NCBI RefSeq assembly: GCF_044068625.1
Contig: NZ_JBIPKH010000028.1
Location: 1-21,792, forward strand
DNA: 21,792 nucleotides
Direction of reading: 5' to 3'
Source: Desulfurivibrio sp044068625
GTDB taxonomy: Bacteria > Desulfobacterota > Desulfobulbia > Desulfobulbales > Desulfurivibrionaceae
Shown in pieces: positions 7,675 to 15,949 of the stretch (its first letter is position 1; each line of letters begins with the position of its first letter). The position numbers and the translations under genes were made by a program. The notes under the pieces are model-generated. The model worked only from the letters and a program-made list of their open reading frames with translations, was not told the origin of the DNA and made no database searches.

Positions 7675-7701
7675 AAACGCCCCTCCTCAACTTTATCCGG
7701 C

Positions 7702-9225
7702 CTATTTCAGGCCCTTGGCGGCCCTGAAGGATTCACCAAAGGCTTCCAGGGTCTTCCGCATCTTGGCCTCGAGATCGGCATCGATCTCCTGCTTGCTCTT
7801 GAGGTCGTCAAAGACGCTGGGCTCATTCTTCTCAATGTGATCGTAAAGCTGGGTCTCATAATCGGCCACCAGATCCAGGGGCAACTTGTCGAGATAGCCC
7901 TTGGTACCGGCGAAGATGATGGTAACCTGCTTCTCCATGGGCAGCGGCTGATACTGGGGCTGCTTGAGAATCTCCACCAGGCGGGCGCCGCGGGTGAGCT
8001 GGGCCTGGGTGGCGGCATCCAGATCGGAACCGAAACCGGCAAAGGCGGCAAGTTCGCGGTACTGGGCCAGATCCAGCCGCAGGGTACCGGCGACCTGCTT
8101 CATCGCCTTGACCTGGGCGGCGCCACCAACCCGGGATACCGAGAGACCAACGTTGATGGCCGGGCGAACCCCGGCAAAGAACAGGTTGGGCTCCAGATAA
8201 ACCTGACCATCGGTGATGGAAATTACGTTGGTGGGAATGTAGGCCGATACGTCGCCGGCCTGGGTCTCAATGATCGGCAGAGCGGTGAGCGAACCGGCCC
8301 CCAGCTCGTCGGAAAGCTTGGAGGAGCGCTCCAGCAGCCGGGAGTGGTTGAAGAAGATATCGCCGGGGAAGGCCTCCCGTCCCGGCGGCCGCCGCAGCAG
8401 CAGGGAGAGTTCGCGATAGGCCACCGCCTGCTTGGAGAGATCGTCGTAGATGATCAGGGCGTGCTTGCCGTTGTCGCGAAAGTACTCACCCATGGCGGTA
8501 CCGGCAAAGGCCGAAACATACTGCATCGGGGCCGGATCGGAAGCACAGGCGGCAACCACGGTGGTGTAATCCATGGCCCCGTGCTTGCGCAGGGCTTCCA
8601 CCACCAGGGCGACAGTGGATTTCTTCTGACCGATGGCCACATAGATGCAGTGCATATCGGTTTCTTTCTGGGCGATGATCGCATCAACGCAGACTGCTGT
8701 TTTACCGATCTGGCGGTCGCCGATCACCAACTCGCGCTGGCCGCGACCGACCGGGGTCATGGCATCGATCGCCTTGGCACCGGTGTAGCAAGGCTCATGC
8801 ACCGATTTACGGGCGATAACGCCGGGGGCCAGGACTTCGATCTTGCGGGTCTCCTTGGCGGTGATCGGGCCCTGGCCGTCGATGGGGTTGCCCACCCCGT
8901 CCACCACCCGGCCCAGCATCTCGGGGCCCACCGGCACCTCGGCGATCCTGCCGGTCCGCTTAACGATGTCGCCCTCTTTAATGTGGCGGACATCTCCCAG
9001 GACCGCGCAACCCACGTTGTCCTGCTCCAGGTTCAGGGCCACGCCCAGAATACCGCCGGTGAACTCCAGCAGCTCCATGGCCATGCAGTTTTCCACCCCG
9101 TACACCCGGGCGATACCGTCACCAACCGACAAAACGGTGCCGGTTTCGCTCAGGTCGACCTTGGCTTCATACTCCTGGATTTGACTCTTGATGATTTGGC
9201 TGATCTCTTCGGCTTTAATCTGCAT
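7702..9225 (-). CDS. atpA: ATP synthase F1 subunit alpha
   Basis: This 507-residue non-catalytic nucleotide-binding subunit shows the N-terminal region that contacts delta (EEISQIIKSQIQEYE), VGDGIARVYG, the P-loop GDRQIGKT (169-176) and the arginine-finger segment NVGLSVSRVGGAAQVKAMK. GDRQIGKT replaces the GDRQTGKT of E. coli, a common variation. It pairs with beta to form the alpha3beta3 catalytic head. It starts 3 bp after the atpH stop, which suggests translational coupling. Confidence 0.97.
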   Translation of the reverse strand: MQIKAEEISQIIKSQIQEYEAKVDLSETGTVLSVGDGIARVYGVENCMAMELLEFTGGILGVALNLEQDNVGCAVLGDVRHIKEGDIVKRTGRIAEVPVGPEMLGRVVDGVGNPIDGQGPITAKETRKIEVLAPGVIARKSVHEPCYTGAKAIDAMTPVGRGQRELVIGDRQIGKTAVCVDAIIAQKETDMHCIYVAIGQKKSTVALVVEALRKHGAMDYTTVVAACASDPAPMQYVSAFAGTAMGEYFRDNGKHALIIYDDLSKQAVAYRELSLLLRRPPGREAFPGDIFFNHSRLLERSSKLSDELGAGSLTALPIIETQAGDVSAYIPTNVISITDGQVYLEPNLFFAGVRPAINVGLSVSRVGGAAQVKAMKQVAGTLRLDLAQYRELAAFAGFGSDLDAATQAQLTRGARLVEILKQPQYQPLPMEKQVTIIFAGTKGYLDKLPLDLVADYETQLYDHIEKNEPSVFDDLKSKQEIDADLEAKMRKTLEAFGESFRAAKGLK

Positions 9226-9228
9226 CGT

Positions 9229-9771
9229 CTATTCTCTCCCCTTGATGGATTCCTTTAACCCTGCAAGTTGCGACCGGATACTGCCGTCGAGCACCAGATC
9301 ACCAACCTTGGCAACCATCCCGCCGATAATGGCCGGGTCGATCCGGCTGGTCAACTCGACCTGCTTACCGGTTATCTTTTCCATTGTGGCCTTTACTTTT
9401 TCACTCAACTCCGGGCCGATCTCCGCCGCGGTCACCAGGGTGCCCCGCAACAGGTTGCGATCGCTGTCCACCATCTCCTGGTAGCATTCGGCGATCTCCG
9501 GCAGAATGGCGGCCCGTTTTTTCTCCACCAGCAGCTTGCAGAAGTTGACCATCACCGGGGCGGCCTTAATGGCCTCCACCAGCTTCTCCATCACCTTGAG
9601 GCGAACATCCTCGGGATAGAGGGGATTGGTGAGGGCGTCGGCCACCTCCCTGGCCTCGAAAAGCCCGGCCAGCTGGTTGAGCGTTTCACCGTAGGCGGCG
9701 AAGGCGCCGTCATCCTTGCCCACGGCAAAGAGCGCCTTGGCGTAGCGTTTGGCCAAAACCGTGTTTTTCAC
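9229..9771 (-). CDS. atpH: ATP synthase F1 subunit delta (OSCP)
   Basis: This 180-residue delta subunit joins the b/b' stalk to the top of F1. The N-terminal helical domain begins AKRYAKALFAVG, the usual family start, and the C-terminal part has VELTSRIDPAIIGGMV followed by LDGSIRSQL, the signature of the family. The start codon is GTG at 9771, overlapping the atpF TGA by four bases (GTGA), typical of coupled translation. Confidence 0.95.
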   Translation of the reverse strand: MKNTVLAKRYAKALFAVGKDDGAFAAYGETLNQLAGLFEAREVADALTNPLYPEDVRLKVMEKLVEAIKAAPVMVNFCKLLVEKKRAAILPEIAECYQEMVDSDRNLLRGTLVTAAEIGPELSEKVKATMEKITGKQVELTSRIDPAIIGGMVAKVGDLVLDGSIRSQLAGLKESIKGRE

Positions 9772-10343
9772 TGCACACCTCCCACCTTGTCAAGATAGCC
9801 GGCGATCATCTTTGCCTCGTCGGCCGGTTGCAGATGCTTGCGCACCAACTCTTCGGCGACCCGGGCGGCCTCCTCGGCGATCTCGCTCTTAAGGCGGGCC
9901 TTGCCCGTGGCCAATTCATGCTGCACCGCCATCTCGGCCTGGCGCTTCATGTTGACGGCGGCCCGTTCAGCCTCACCGAGAATCCGCTCCCGTTCCACTT
10001 CGCCCTGGCGAATCGCCTCGGCCACGATCTCCTGGGCCGAAGCCTCCAGGGAACTCATCTTGGCCTCGCTCTCCTTATAGGCCCGCTCAACCTCGACCCG
10101 CTTGGCCTCCAGTTCTTCCAGTTCGGCCCGGATCGTCTCCCGACGGTTACTGAAGAAATTTACCGCCGGCTTTTTCAGGAAGTAGAGCAGAATGAAGACC
10201 AGGACCGCAAAGTTGAGAACCCGGTAGAACAGATCCCACAACTTCGCCGTACTGATTTCGGCCGCCTGGCCGGTGGCGGCGGTGGCCAGCACCAGGAGCA
10301 GAGCCGCCAGAGCGGCGGCATGTTTCGCTTGCAGATATCGCAT
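9768..10343 (-). CDS. atpF: ATP synthase F0 subunit b
   Basis: This 191-residue peripheral stalk subunit has an N-terminal hydrophobic stretch ending ATAATGQAAE (about residues 9-29) that looks like a cleavable signal sequence. The membrane anchor follows (LNFAVLVFILLYFLKKP, about 42-60), then a long charged coiled coil (ETIRAELEELEAKRVEVERA and on). I start at the ATG at 10343, where it overlaps the atpX stop by one base (TGATG) with GGGGAGGG seven bases upstream. A TTG one codon earlier is less likely. The extra N-terminal segment distinguishes it from the short E. coli b subunit. Confidence 0.93.
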   Translation of the reverse strand: MRYLQAKHAAALAALLLVLATAATGQAAEISTAKLWDLFYRVLNFAVLVFILLYFLKKPAVNFFSNRRETIRAELEELEAKRVEVERAYKESEAKMSSLEASAQEIVAEAIRQGEVERERILGEAERAAVNMKRQAEMAVQHELATGKARLKSEIAEEAARVAEELVRKHLQPADEAKMIAGYLDKVGGVQ

Positions 10344-10768
10344 CAAATGGCCCTCCCCAACACTTTGGCCGCCATAACCTGGGCAAAGCCGTCAATCTGG
10401 CTCCGCAGTTCAGTTTGGGCGGCGGCAAACTGGCTTTCAACCTCTTTCAACTGAGCACTTTTGGCCCCCTCCACCTCCTGGCGCAGGGCGGCAAGCTTAC
10501 TGTTGCTCTCGGCCTGGGTGGCGGAGCGGGTGGCGTCAAACTCACTTTTGGCCTTGGCGCGGGCCTCCTGCAGTTTGCGCTCAAACTCCTCTTGGCGCAA
10601 AAGGCGGTTTTTTTCAAACTTTGCGATATCACCGCTCAGGGATGAGACCTTCTCCCGCCGCTGCTCCAGAATATTGCGGATGGGGCGGTAGAGGACAATG
10701 TTGAGGATCACAGTCAGCAACAGGATGTTGATGATATGAAGCGGCATGGTGAAATCTATGGTGATCAT
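10343..10768 (-). CDS. atpX: ATP synthase F0 subunit b' (second b-type subunit)
   Basis: This 141-residue protein has one N-terminal membrane helix (MPLHIINILLLTVILNIVLY, about 8-27), then PIRNILEQRREKV and an Ala/Glu/Arg/Lys-rich coiled coil to the end. It is shorter than atpF and directly precedes it, so b' and b probably form a heterodimeric peripheral stalk as in phototrophs and many deltaproteobacteria. It is the first gene of the atp operon, with GGAGGG about nine bases before the ATG. No a (atpB) or c (atpE) gene is present. The symbol is tentative, since databases often call both genes atpF. Confidence 0.88.
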   Translation of the reverse strand: MITIDFTMPLHIINILLLTVILNIVLYRPIRNILEQRREKVSSLSGDIAKFEKNRLLRQEEFERKLQEARAKAKSEFDATRSATQAESNSKLAALRQEVEGAKSAQLKEVESQFAAAQTELRSQIDGFAQVMAAKVLGRAI

Positions 10769-10812
10769 CCGGCAGGTCCCTCCGCTACGCTCTTAATTAT
10801 TTGGCTGGAAAA

Positions 10813-10826
10813 TGAATGGCCATTCA
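10813..10826. promoter_or_regulatory. 14-bp perfect palindrome in the atp operon leader (possible operator)
   Basis: TGAATGGCCATTCA is a perfect palindrome located just downstream of the predicted atp start point (about 10833). The half-site TGAATGG occurs a third time on the minus strand at 10848-10854, inside the promoter spacer and in the same orientation as one arm. Spacing next to the start site is what a repressor operator would show; this function is inferred. Confidence 0.4.
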
Positions 10827-10839
10827 CAAACAAATAGGC

Positions 10840-10868
10840 GTTCTAATCCATTCACCAAACCATGTCAA
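10840..10868 (-). promoter_or_regulatory. Sigma-70-type promoter for the atp operon
   Basis: On the minus strand a perfect -35 box TTGACA (10863-10868) and a -10-like TAGAAC (10840-10845, 4 of 6) are 17 bp apart. The -35 box lies ten bases after the alaS stop. Transcription would start near 10833, giving a leader of about 65 bases before atpX. No clear terminator separates alaS from this site, so some readthrough from alaS is possible. Confidence 0.55.
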
Positions 10869-10878
10869 TATTTTCATT

Positions 10879-13521
10879 TTACATTTCCTGGATAATTTTC
10901 GGGACCGCCGCCAGGGCCTCGTCAATCTTCTCCGGGCGGCTGCCGCCGGCCTGGGCCATATCCGGCCTGCCGCCCCCGCTGCCCTCCACCAAAACTGCCA
11001 CAGCCTTGACGATCTCACCGGCCTTGAAACGCCCGGTCAACTCCTTGCCCACCATGGCCAGCAGGGCCGCCTTGCCATCCACCTCGGCCGCCAGCACCGC
11101 GATCCCGGAACCCATTTTGTCCCGGAGCTGATCCCCGATCTCCCGCAAGGTCTTGGCCGAATCAGCCGGAACCCGGCAGGCCAGCACCGGCACCCCGGCG
11201 ACCTCCACCGCCCGCTTAAGCAGGCTATTGAGATCGAAGGCGGCGCTTTGGGTGGCCAACTGGGCCAGTTTACGCTCCAGCTCTTTCTGGCGGGCCAGGA
11301 GCTTGTCGATCCGGCTCGGCAGTTCGGCGGGGCTGGTTTTCAACCGGGCCGCCAACTGGGCCAGTCCATCTTCCACCTCCTGGCAGCGCAGCAGGGCCGC
11401 CCCCCCGCAAAGGCCCTCGATCCGGCGGGTGGAAGCGGCAATCCCGCTTTCGGAGGCGATCCTGAAGAGGCCGATCTCGCCGGTGGCGCCAACGTGGGTG
11501 CCGCCACACAGCTCCTTGCTGAAATCGCCCACCGTCACCACCCGCACCGTCTCCCCATATTTTTCCCCAAAAAGGGCGGCGGCGCCGCTTCGCAGGGCCT
11601 CATCCCGTTTAACCTGGGCGACATGGAGGCGGGTGTTGGCCCGGATCTCCTCGTTGACCAGCCGTTCCACCTGATGAATTTCCTCAGGCGTGAGGGGGGA
11701 GAAGTGGGTGAAGTCGAAACGGAGCCGCTCGGGGTCAACCAGGGAGCCGGCCTGTTTGACATGTTCGCCCAGCACCCGCCGCAGGGCGGCATGGAGCAGA
11801 TGGGTGGCGGTGTGGTTGGCGGCGATCCGGCTGCGCCGCCCCTCGCTCACCGCCAGGGCCACCTCCTCGCCGGCCGCGAGCCGCCCCTCGACCACCTGGG
11901 CCTGGTGCAGCACCAGCTGCTCACCCAGCTTGATGGTATTCTCCACCCGGGCCTTTCCCTGGGCGCCGGCGATCTCCCCCTGGTCACCGCTCTGGCCGCC
12001 CGCCTCGGCGTAAAAAGGGGTTTCGGGGCAGATCAGGACAACCCGGTCGCCGGCGGCCGCCGCCGGGATCAGATTGCCCTCACCATCAAGCAGCGCGGTG
12101 AGGGGAGCGCGATGGCGGCGGGTCTCATAGCCGACAAAAACCGTTTGCACCCCCCGCTCCAGCAGCTCCTTATAACCGGGGCCCAACTCACCCAAACCGC
12201 CACCCTTCCAGGATTTGCGCGACTGTTGGCGCTGGCGGGCCATGGCGGTATTGAAGCCCTCCTCATCCACCGCCAGCCCCTCCTCCTGGGCCACGTCTTT
12301 GGCGATATCCACCGGAAAGCCGTAGGTGTCATAGAGTTTAAAAATAAAATCTCCCTGCAGGGCAAGGGCGCCGGCGGCCCGCAGCCGCTTCACCTCCTGC
12401 TCCAGCATGGTCAGGCCGTGATCCAGGGTTTCCAGGAAGCGCTCCTCTTCGTGGCACACCACCTTGAGCAGCAGTTCGCGACTGGACTCCAGGTGGGGGT
12501 AGGCCGGCCGCATCAGGTCGGTCACCGCGGCGCAAACCGTGCCGAGAAAGGGCTCGGCCAGACCCAGGGTCCGGCCGAAGCGAATGGCCCGGCGCATGAT
12601 CCGGCGCAGCACATAACCTCGCCCCTCGTTGGAGGGCAACACCCCGTCGGCCACCAGAAAAGTGGTGGTTCGAGCGTGATCGGCGATCACCCGCAGGGCG
12701 GTATCGCCCCGCGGTTCAGCGCCGTAGGTGACCCCGGCCAGGGCGGCGGTGTGGCCGATAATCGGCTGGAAGAGGTCGGAGTCGTAGTTGTTGTGCTTGC
12801 CCTGGACCACGGCGGCGATCCGCTCCAGGCCCATGCCGGTGTCGATACTGGGTTTGGGCAGCGGCGTCAGTTTGCCGTCGGCGCCGCGCTCATACTGCAT
12901 GAAAACCAGGTTCCAGATCTCAAGGAAGCGGTCGCAGTCACACTCCACCCCGCACTCGGGATTGTCGCAGGGGATCGCCGCCCCCTGGTCGATATGGATC
13001 TCCGAGCAGGGGCCGCAGGGACCGGTATCGCCCATGGCCCAGAAGTTATCCTTCTCCCCCAGCCGCACGATCCGACCCGGCGGCAGATCTTCGATCCCCT
13101 CCCAGATTTTAAAGGCTTCATCATCCTCCCGGAAGACTGAAACCCAGAGATTGGCCGGCGAAAGCCCCAGCTCCTTGGTCAAAAAGTCCCAGGCCAGCCT
13201 GATCGCCTCCTCCTTGAAGTAATCACCGAAGGAGAAGTTGCCCAGCATTTCGAAAAAGGTGTGGTGGCGGGCGGTGTAGCCGACGTTATCCAGGTCGTTA
13301 TGCTTGCCGCCGGCCCGGACACAGCGCTGGCAGGTCACCGCCCGCTGGTAGTCACGCTGCTCCTCGCCGGTGAACACCTTTTTAAACTGGACCATCCCGG
13401 CGTTGGTAAAGAGCAGGGTGGGGTCATCATGGGGCACCAGGGCCGAGCTTTCCACCACCGTATGGTGGCGGGCCGCAAAATAGTCGAGAAATTTTTGCCG
13501 GATGGCGTTGCCGTTGATCAT
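10879..13521 (-). CDS. alaS: Alanyl-tRNA synthetase
   Basis: This 880-residue class II synthetase charges tRNA-Ala. The catalytic core shows HHTFFEMLGNFSFGDYFK (86-103) and RGYVLRRIMRRAIRF. The editing domain shows NHTATHLLHAAL and CGGTHV, which hold the metal used to hydrolyse mischarged Ser/Gly-tRNA. The C-Ala domain carries GGGRPDMAQAGG near the end. A cysteine-rich insert in the core (CDNPECGVECDCDRFLE) resembles that of related AlaRS proteins. The length is full. The start ATG at 13521 has AGGAA about 11 bases upstream. It follows recA by 43 bp; no recX lies between them. Confidence 0.97.
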   Translation of the reverse strand: MINGNAIRQKFLDYFAARHHTVVESSALVPHDDPTLLFTNAGMVQFKKVFTGEEQRDYQRAVTCQRCVRAGGKHNDLDNVGYTARHHTFFEMLGNFSFGDYFKEEAIRLAWDFLTKELGLSPANLWVSVFREDDEAFKIWEGIEDLPPGRIVRLGEKDNFWAMGDTGPCGPCSEIHIDQGAAIPCDNPECGVECDCDRFLEIWNLVFMQYERGADGKLTPLPKPSIDTGMGLERIAAVVQGKHNNYDSDLFQPIIGHTAALAGVTYGAEPRGDTALRVIADHARTTTFLVADGVLPSNEGRGYVLRRIMRRAIRFGRTLGLAEPFLGTVCAAVTDLMRPAYPHLESSRELLLKVVCHEEERFLETLDHGLTMLEQEVKRLRAAGALALQGDFIFKLYDTYGFPVDIAKDVAQEEGLAVDEEGFNTAMARQRQQSRKSWKGGGLGELGPGYKELLERGVQTVFVGYETRRHRAPLTALLDGEGNLIPAAAAGDRVVLICPETPFYAEAGGQSGDQGEIAGAQGKARVENTIKLGEQLVLHQAQVVEGRLAAGEEVALAVSEGRRSRIAANHTATHLLHAALRRVLGEHVKQAGSLVDPERLRFDFTHFSPLTPEEIHQVERLVNEEIRANTRLHVAQVKRDEALRSGAAALFGEKYGETVRVVTVGDFSKELCGGTHVGATGEIGLFRIASESGIAASTRRIEGLCGGAALLRCQEVEDGLAQLAARLKTSPAELPSRIDKLLARQKELERKLAQLATQSAAFDLNSLLKRAVEVAGVPVLACRVPADSAKTLREIGDQLRDKMGSGIAVLAAEVDGKAALLAMVGKELTGRFKAGEIVKAVAVLVEGSGGGRPDMAQAGGSRPEKIDEALAAVPKIIQEM

Positions 13522-13564
13522 CTAGATAATATTCCTGAAATGTTCCTGGTATTGCTGCCGCCTC

Positions 13565-14665
13565 TTACTCCTTACCCGCCGTCCTGGCCGCAGCCTTGCC
13601 GGCGGGCTTGTCATCGGCCTTGTCAGCGGGGGCGGCCTCCTCCTTTTCCTTGATCTCGCCGGGCATTCCCAACCCGAAGCCCAGGCGCACCTTGCGCTCG
13701 ATATCGGCGGCCAGCTCGGGATGTTCCTTCAGGAAAAGCTTGGAGTTTTCCCGGCCCTGGCCAATCCGTTCGCCGTTGTAGGAGTACCAGGCCCCGCTCT
13801 TATCAACGATATTCTGGGTCACCGCCAGGTCGAGCATATCCCCTTCCCGGGATGAACCCTCGCCGAAGATGATGTCGAACTCGGCAAACTTGAAGGGGGG
13901 CGCCACCTTGTTTTTAACCATCTTGGCCTTGACCCGGTTGCCGATCACCGCCTCGCCGTCCTTGATCGCCGCCAGCCGCCGGATATCGATCCGCATGGAG
14001 CTGTAGAACTTGAGGGCGTTGCCGCCGGTGGTGGTTTCGGGATTACCGAACATCACCCCGATCTTCATCCGGATCTGGTTGATAAAGATGATGGCGGTAT
14101 TGGTCCGCTGGAGGATGGCGGCCAGTTTACGCATGGCCTGGGACATCAGCCGGGCCTGCAGGCCCATGTGGGAATCGCCGATATTGCCGTCGATCTCCGC
14201 CTTGGGGGTCAGGGCCGCCACCGAGTCCACCACAATTACGTCAACGGCGGCGCTGCGGATCAGGATCTCGGCGATCTCCAGGGCCTGCTCGCCATAGTCG
14301 GGCTGGCTGACCAGCAGATCGTCGACATTGACCCCCAGCCGTTCGGCGTAGGTGATGTCCAGGGCGTGTTCGGCATCGATAAAGGCGGCGGAGCCGCCCT
14401 GTCGCTGAGCCGCGGCAATGATCTGCAGGGCCAGGGTGGTCTTGCCCGAGGACTCCGGCCCGTAAATTTCGGTGATCCGGCCGCAGGGAATGCCGCCGAT
14501 CCCCGAGGCGATATCCAAGCTCAAAATGCCGGTGGAGATGGCCGGCACCGCCACCCGGTCGCTGGCCCCCAGGCGCATGATCGAGCCCTTGCCGAACTGT
14601 TTCTGAATTTGAAAGATCGCGCTATCCAGGGTCTTGGCCTTGTTTTCCGCAGCAGTCACAGCCAT
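13565..14665 (-). CDS. recA: Recombinase RecA
   Basis: This 366-residue protein is the DNA strand-exchange ATPase and SOS co-protease. It has the N-terminal polymerisation helix (LDSAIFQIQKQFGKGSIMRL), Walker A GPESSGKT (69-76), Walker B (VDVIVVDSVAALTP), loop L1 (GLQARLMSQAMRKL) and loop L2 region (NQIRMKIGVMFGNPETTTGG). The C-terminal tail (about 345-366) is an Ala/Lys/Asp-rich low-complexity stretch. AAGGAG lies six bases upstream of the ATG. It starts 24 bp after cinA. I see no LexA-box-like palindrome in that gap, so SOS control, if any, must act from a more distant promoter. Confidence 0.97.
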   Translation of the reverse strand: MAVTAAENKAKTLDSAIFQIQKQFGKGSIMRLGASDRVAVPAISTGILSLDIASGIGGIPCGRITEIYGPESSGKTTLALQIIAAAQRQGGSAAFIDAEHALDITYAERLGVNVDDLLVSQPDYGEQALEIAEILIRSAAVDVIVVDSVAALTPKAEIDGNIGDSHMGLQARLMSQAMRKLAAILQRTNTAIIFINQIRMKIGVMFGNPETTTGGNALKFYSSMRIDIRRLAAIKDGEAVIGNRVKAKMVKNKVAPPFKFAEFDIIFGEGSSREGDMLDLAVTQNIVDKSGAWYSYNGERIGQGRENSKLFLKEHPELAADIERKVRLGFGLGMPGEIKEKEEAAPADKADDKPAGKAAARTAGKE

Positions 14666-14689
14666 CTCATTCTCCTTGCTTGTAGTTGT

Positions 14690-15949
14690 TCATTCTTTTG
14701 GGGACCGGGACGCGGCCAGCAGGGTGCGGCGCAACATATCAAGGGCGCGGTGGCTGGTCAACTCCTGGATTTGGCGGCGGTTGCCCCGGAAGTGGCAAAG
14801 TTCGGCCCGCACCCCGGCCGCCGCGGCCACTCCGATAAAAACGGTGCCCACCGGCTTCTCGGCGCTGCCGCCGGTGGGGCCGGCAATCCCGGTGGCGGAA
14901 ACGGCCAGGGCCGCCCCGGTCAGCCGACGAACCCCCGCGGCCATCTCTTCGGCCACCGCGGCGCTCACCGCCCCATGGGCGGCCAGGGTGGCCGGGCTAA
15001 CTCCTAAAATCCGCTCCTTAAGCTCGTTGCTGTAAGCCACCACCCCACCCCCAAAATAGGCCGAAGCCCCGGGGGCGGCGGTGATGGCGGCGGCGATCCG
15101 GCCTCCGGAGCAGGACTCGGCCACCGCCAGGGAGGTGCCCTGCTCCCGGCAAAGCCGACCCAGAACCTCCTCCAGGCTGTCACTCTCCAGGCCGTAAATG
15201 TGGTCCCCCAGCCGCCGCTCGATCTCAGCGGCAACCTCCGCCAACAGGCTCTCCGCCGCCGCCTCCTCGGCGGCCCGAATCGCCAGGGAGACCTGAACCT
15301 CCGGAAAAACCGGATAATAGCCGATCTTAACCCGGGAGTCACGGCCTTCCAGCTCGCTCAGGCACTGATTGATTTCACTCTCCATCAGGCCGCTGACCCG
15401 AAATACCCGCTGGCGGACGTGATGGGCCGGCTGTTCCTCCCAAACCGCCAGTCGGGGCAGCACCGCTTCCACCAGCAGCTCCCGCATCTCGTGGGGCACC
15501 CCGGGCAGGAAAAAAACCGGTTTGCCCTGGTGGACCAGAAAGTAACCGGCACTTTTGGCCTCGCTGTGCAGAGAATGGGCCCCATCGGGGAGCCAGGCCA
15601 GTTTTTCCAGGGATTTACGGGCCCGGGGGGAAAGATGTTGGCTGTTGGCCTGAATCTTGCGGAGAATTTCGGGGTAGAGGGTGGCGGGCCGGGCCAGGGC
15701 CTGGGAGACCGCCTCGTTGGTCAGATCGTCACTGGTGGTGCCCAGCCCCCCGGTTACGATGACGAAATCGGCCCGCTCCAGGGCCTGGAGCAGGGTGGCG
15801 CTGATCAGGGCCTGATCGTCGGCCACCGTGCTCAGCACCGGCACCTCGTAGCCGGCGGCAAAAAGCCGGGCGGCGGCAAAGTAGCTGGTGGTGTTGGCGA
15901 TCCGTCCGGAGGTCAACTCATCTCCGACGGCGATGATCTCACCCCGCAT
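14690..15949 (-). CDS. cinA: CinA: competence/damage-inducible protein, NMN amidohydrolase family
   Basis: This 419-residue two-domain protein combines an N-terminal MoCF/CinA domain (about 1-170; EIIAVGDELTSG, VTGGLGTTSDDLT, FFLPGVPHEM), associated with ADP-ribose pyrophosphatase activity, and a C-terminal PncC-type domain (about 260-415; AVAESCSGGRIAAAI, YFGGGVVAYSNELK, GIAGPTGG), which deamidates nicotinamide mononucleotide. The start overlaps the end of mtaB by 11 bases, with GGTGA upstream, suggesting translational coupling. The cinA-recA pairing is common in bacteria. Confidence 0.94.
   Translation of the reverse strand: MRGEIIAVGDELTSGRIANTTSYFAAARLFAAGYEVPVLSTVADDQALISATLLQALERADFVIVTGGLGTTSDDLTNEAVSQALARPATLYPEILRKIQANSQHLSPRARKSLEKLAWLPDGAHSLHSEAKSAGYFLVHQGKPVFFLPGVPHEMRELLVEAVLPRLAVWEEQPAHHVRQRVFRVSGLMESEINQCLSELEGRDSRVKIGYYPVFPEVQVSLAIRAAEEAAAESLLAEVAAEIERRLGDHIYGLESDSLEEVLGRLCREQGTSLAVAESCSGGRIAAAITAAPGASAYFGGGVVAYSNELKERILGVSPATLAAHGAVSAAVAEEMAAGVRRLTGAALAVSATGIAGPTGGSAEKPVGTVFIGVAAAAGVRAELCHFRGNRRQIQELTSHRALDMLRRTLLAASRSPKE

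Noticed and set aside
14666..14689. LexA/SOS box in front of recA
   Set aside because: The 24-bp gap has no palindrome resembling known LexA boxes.
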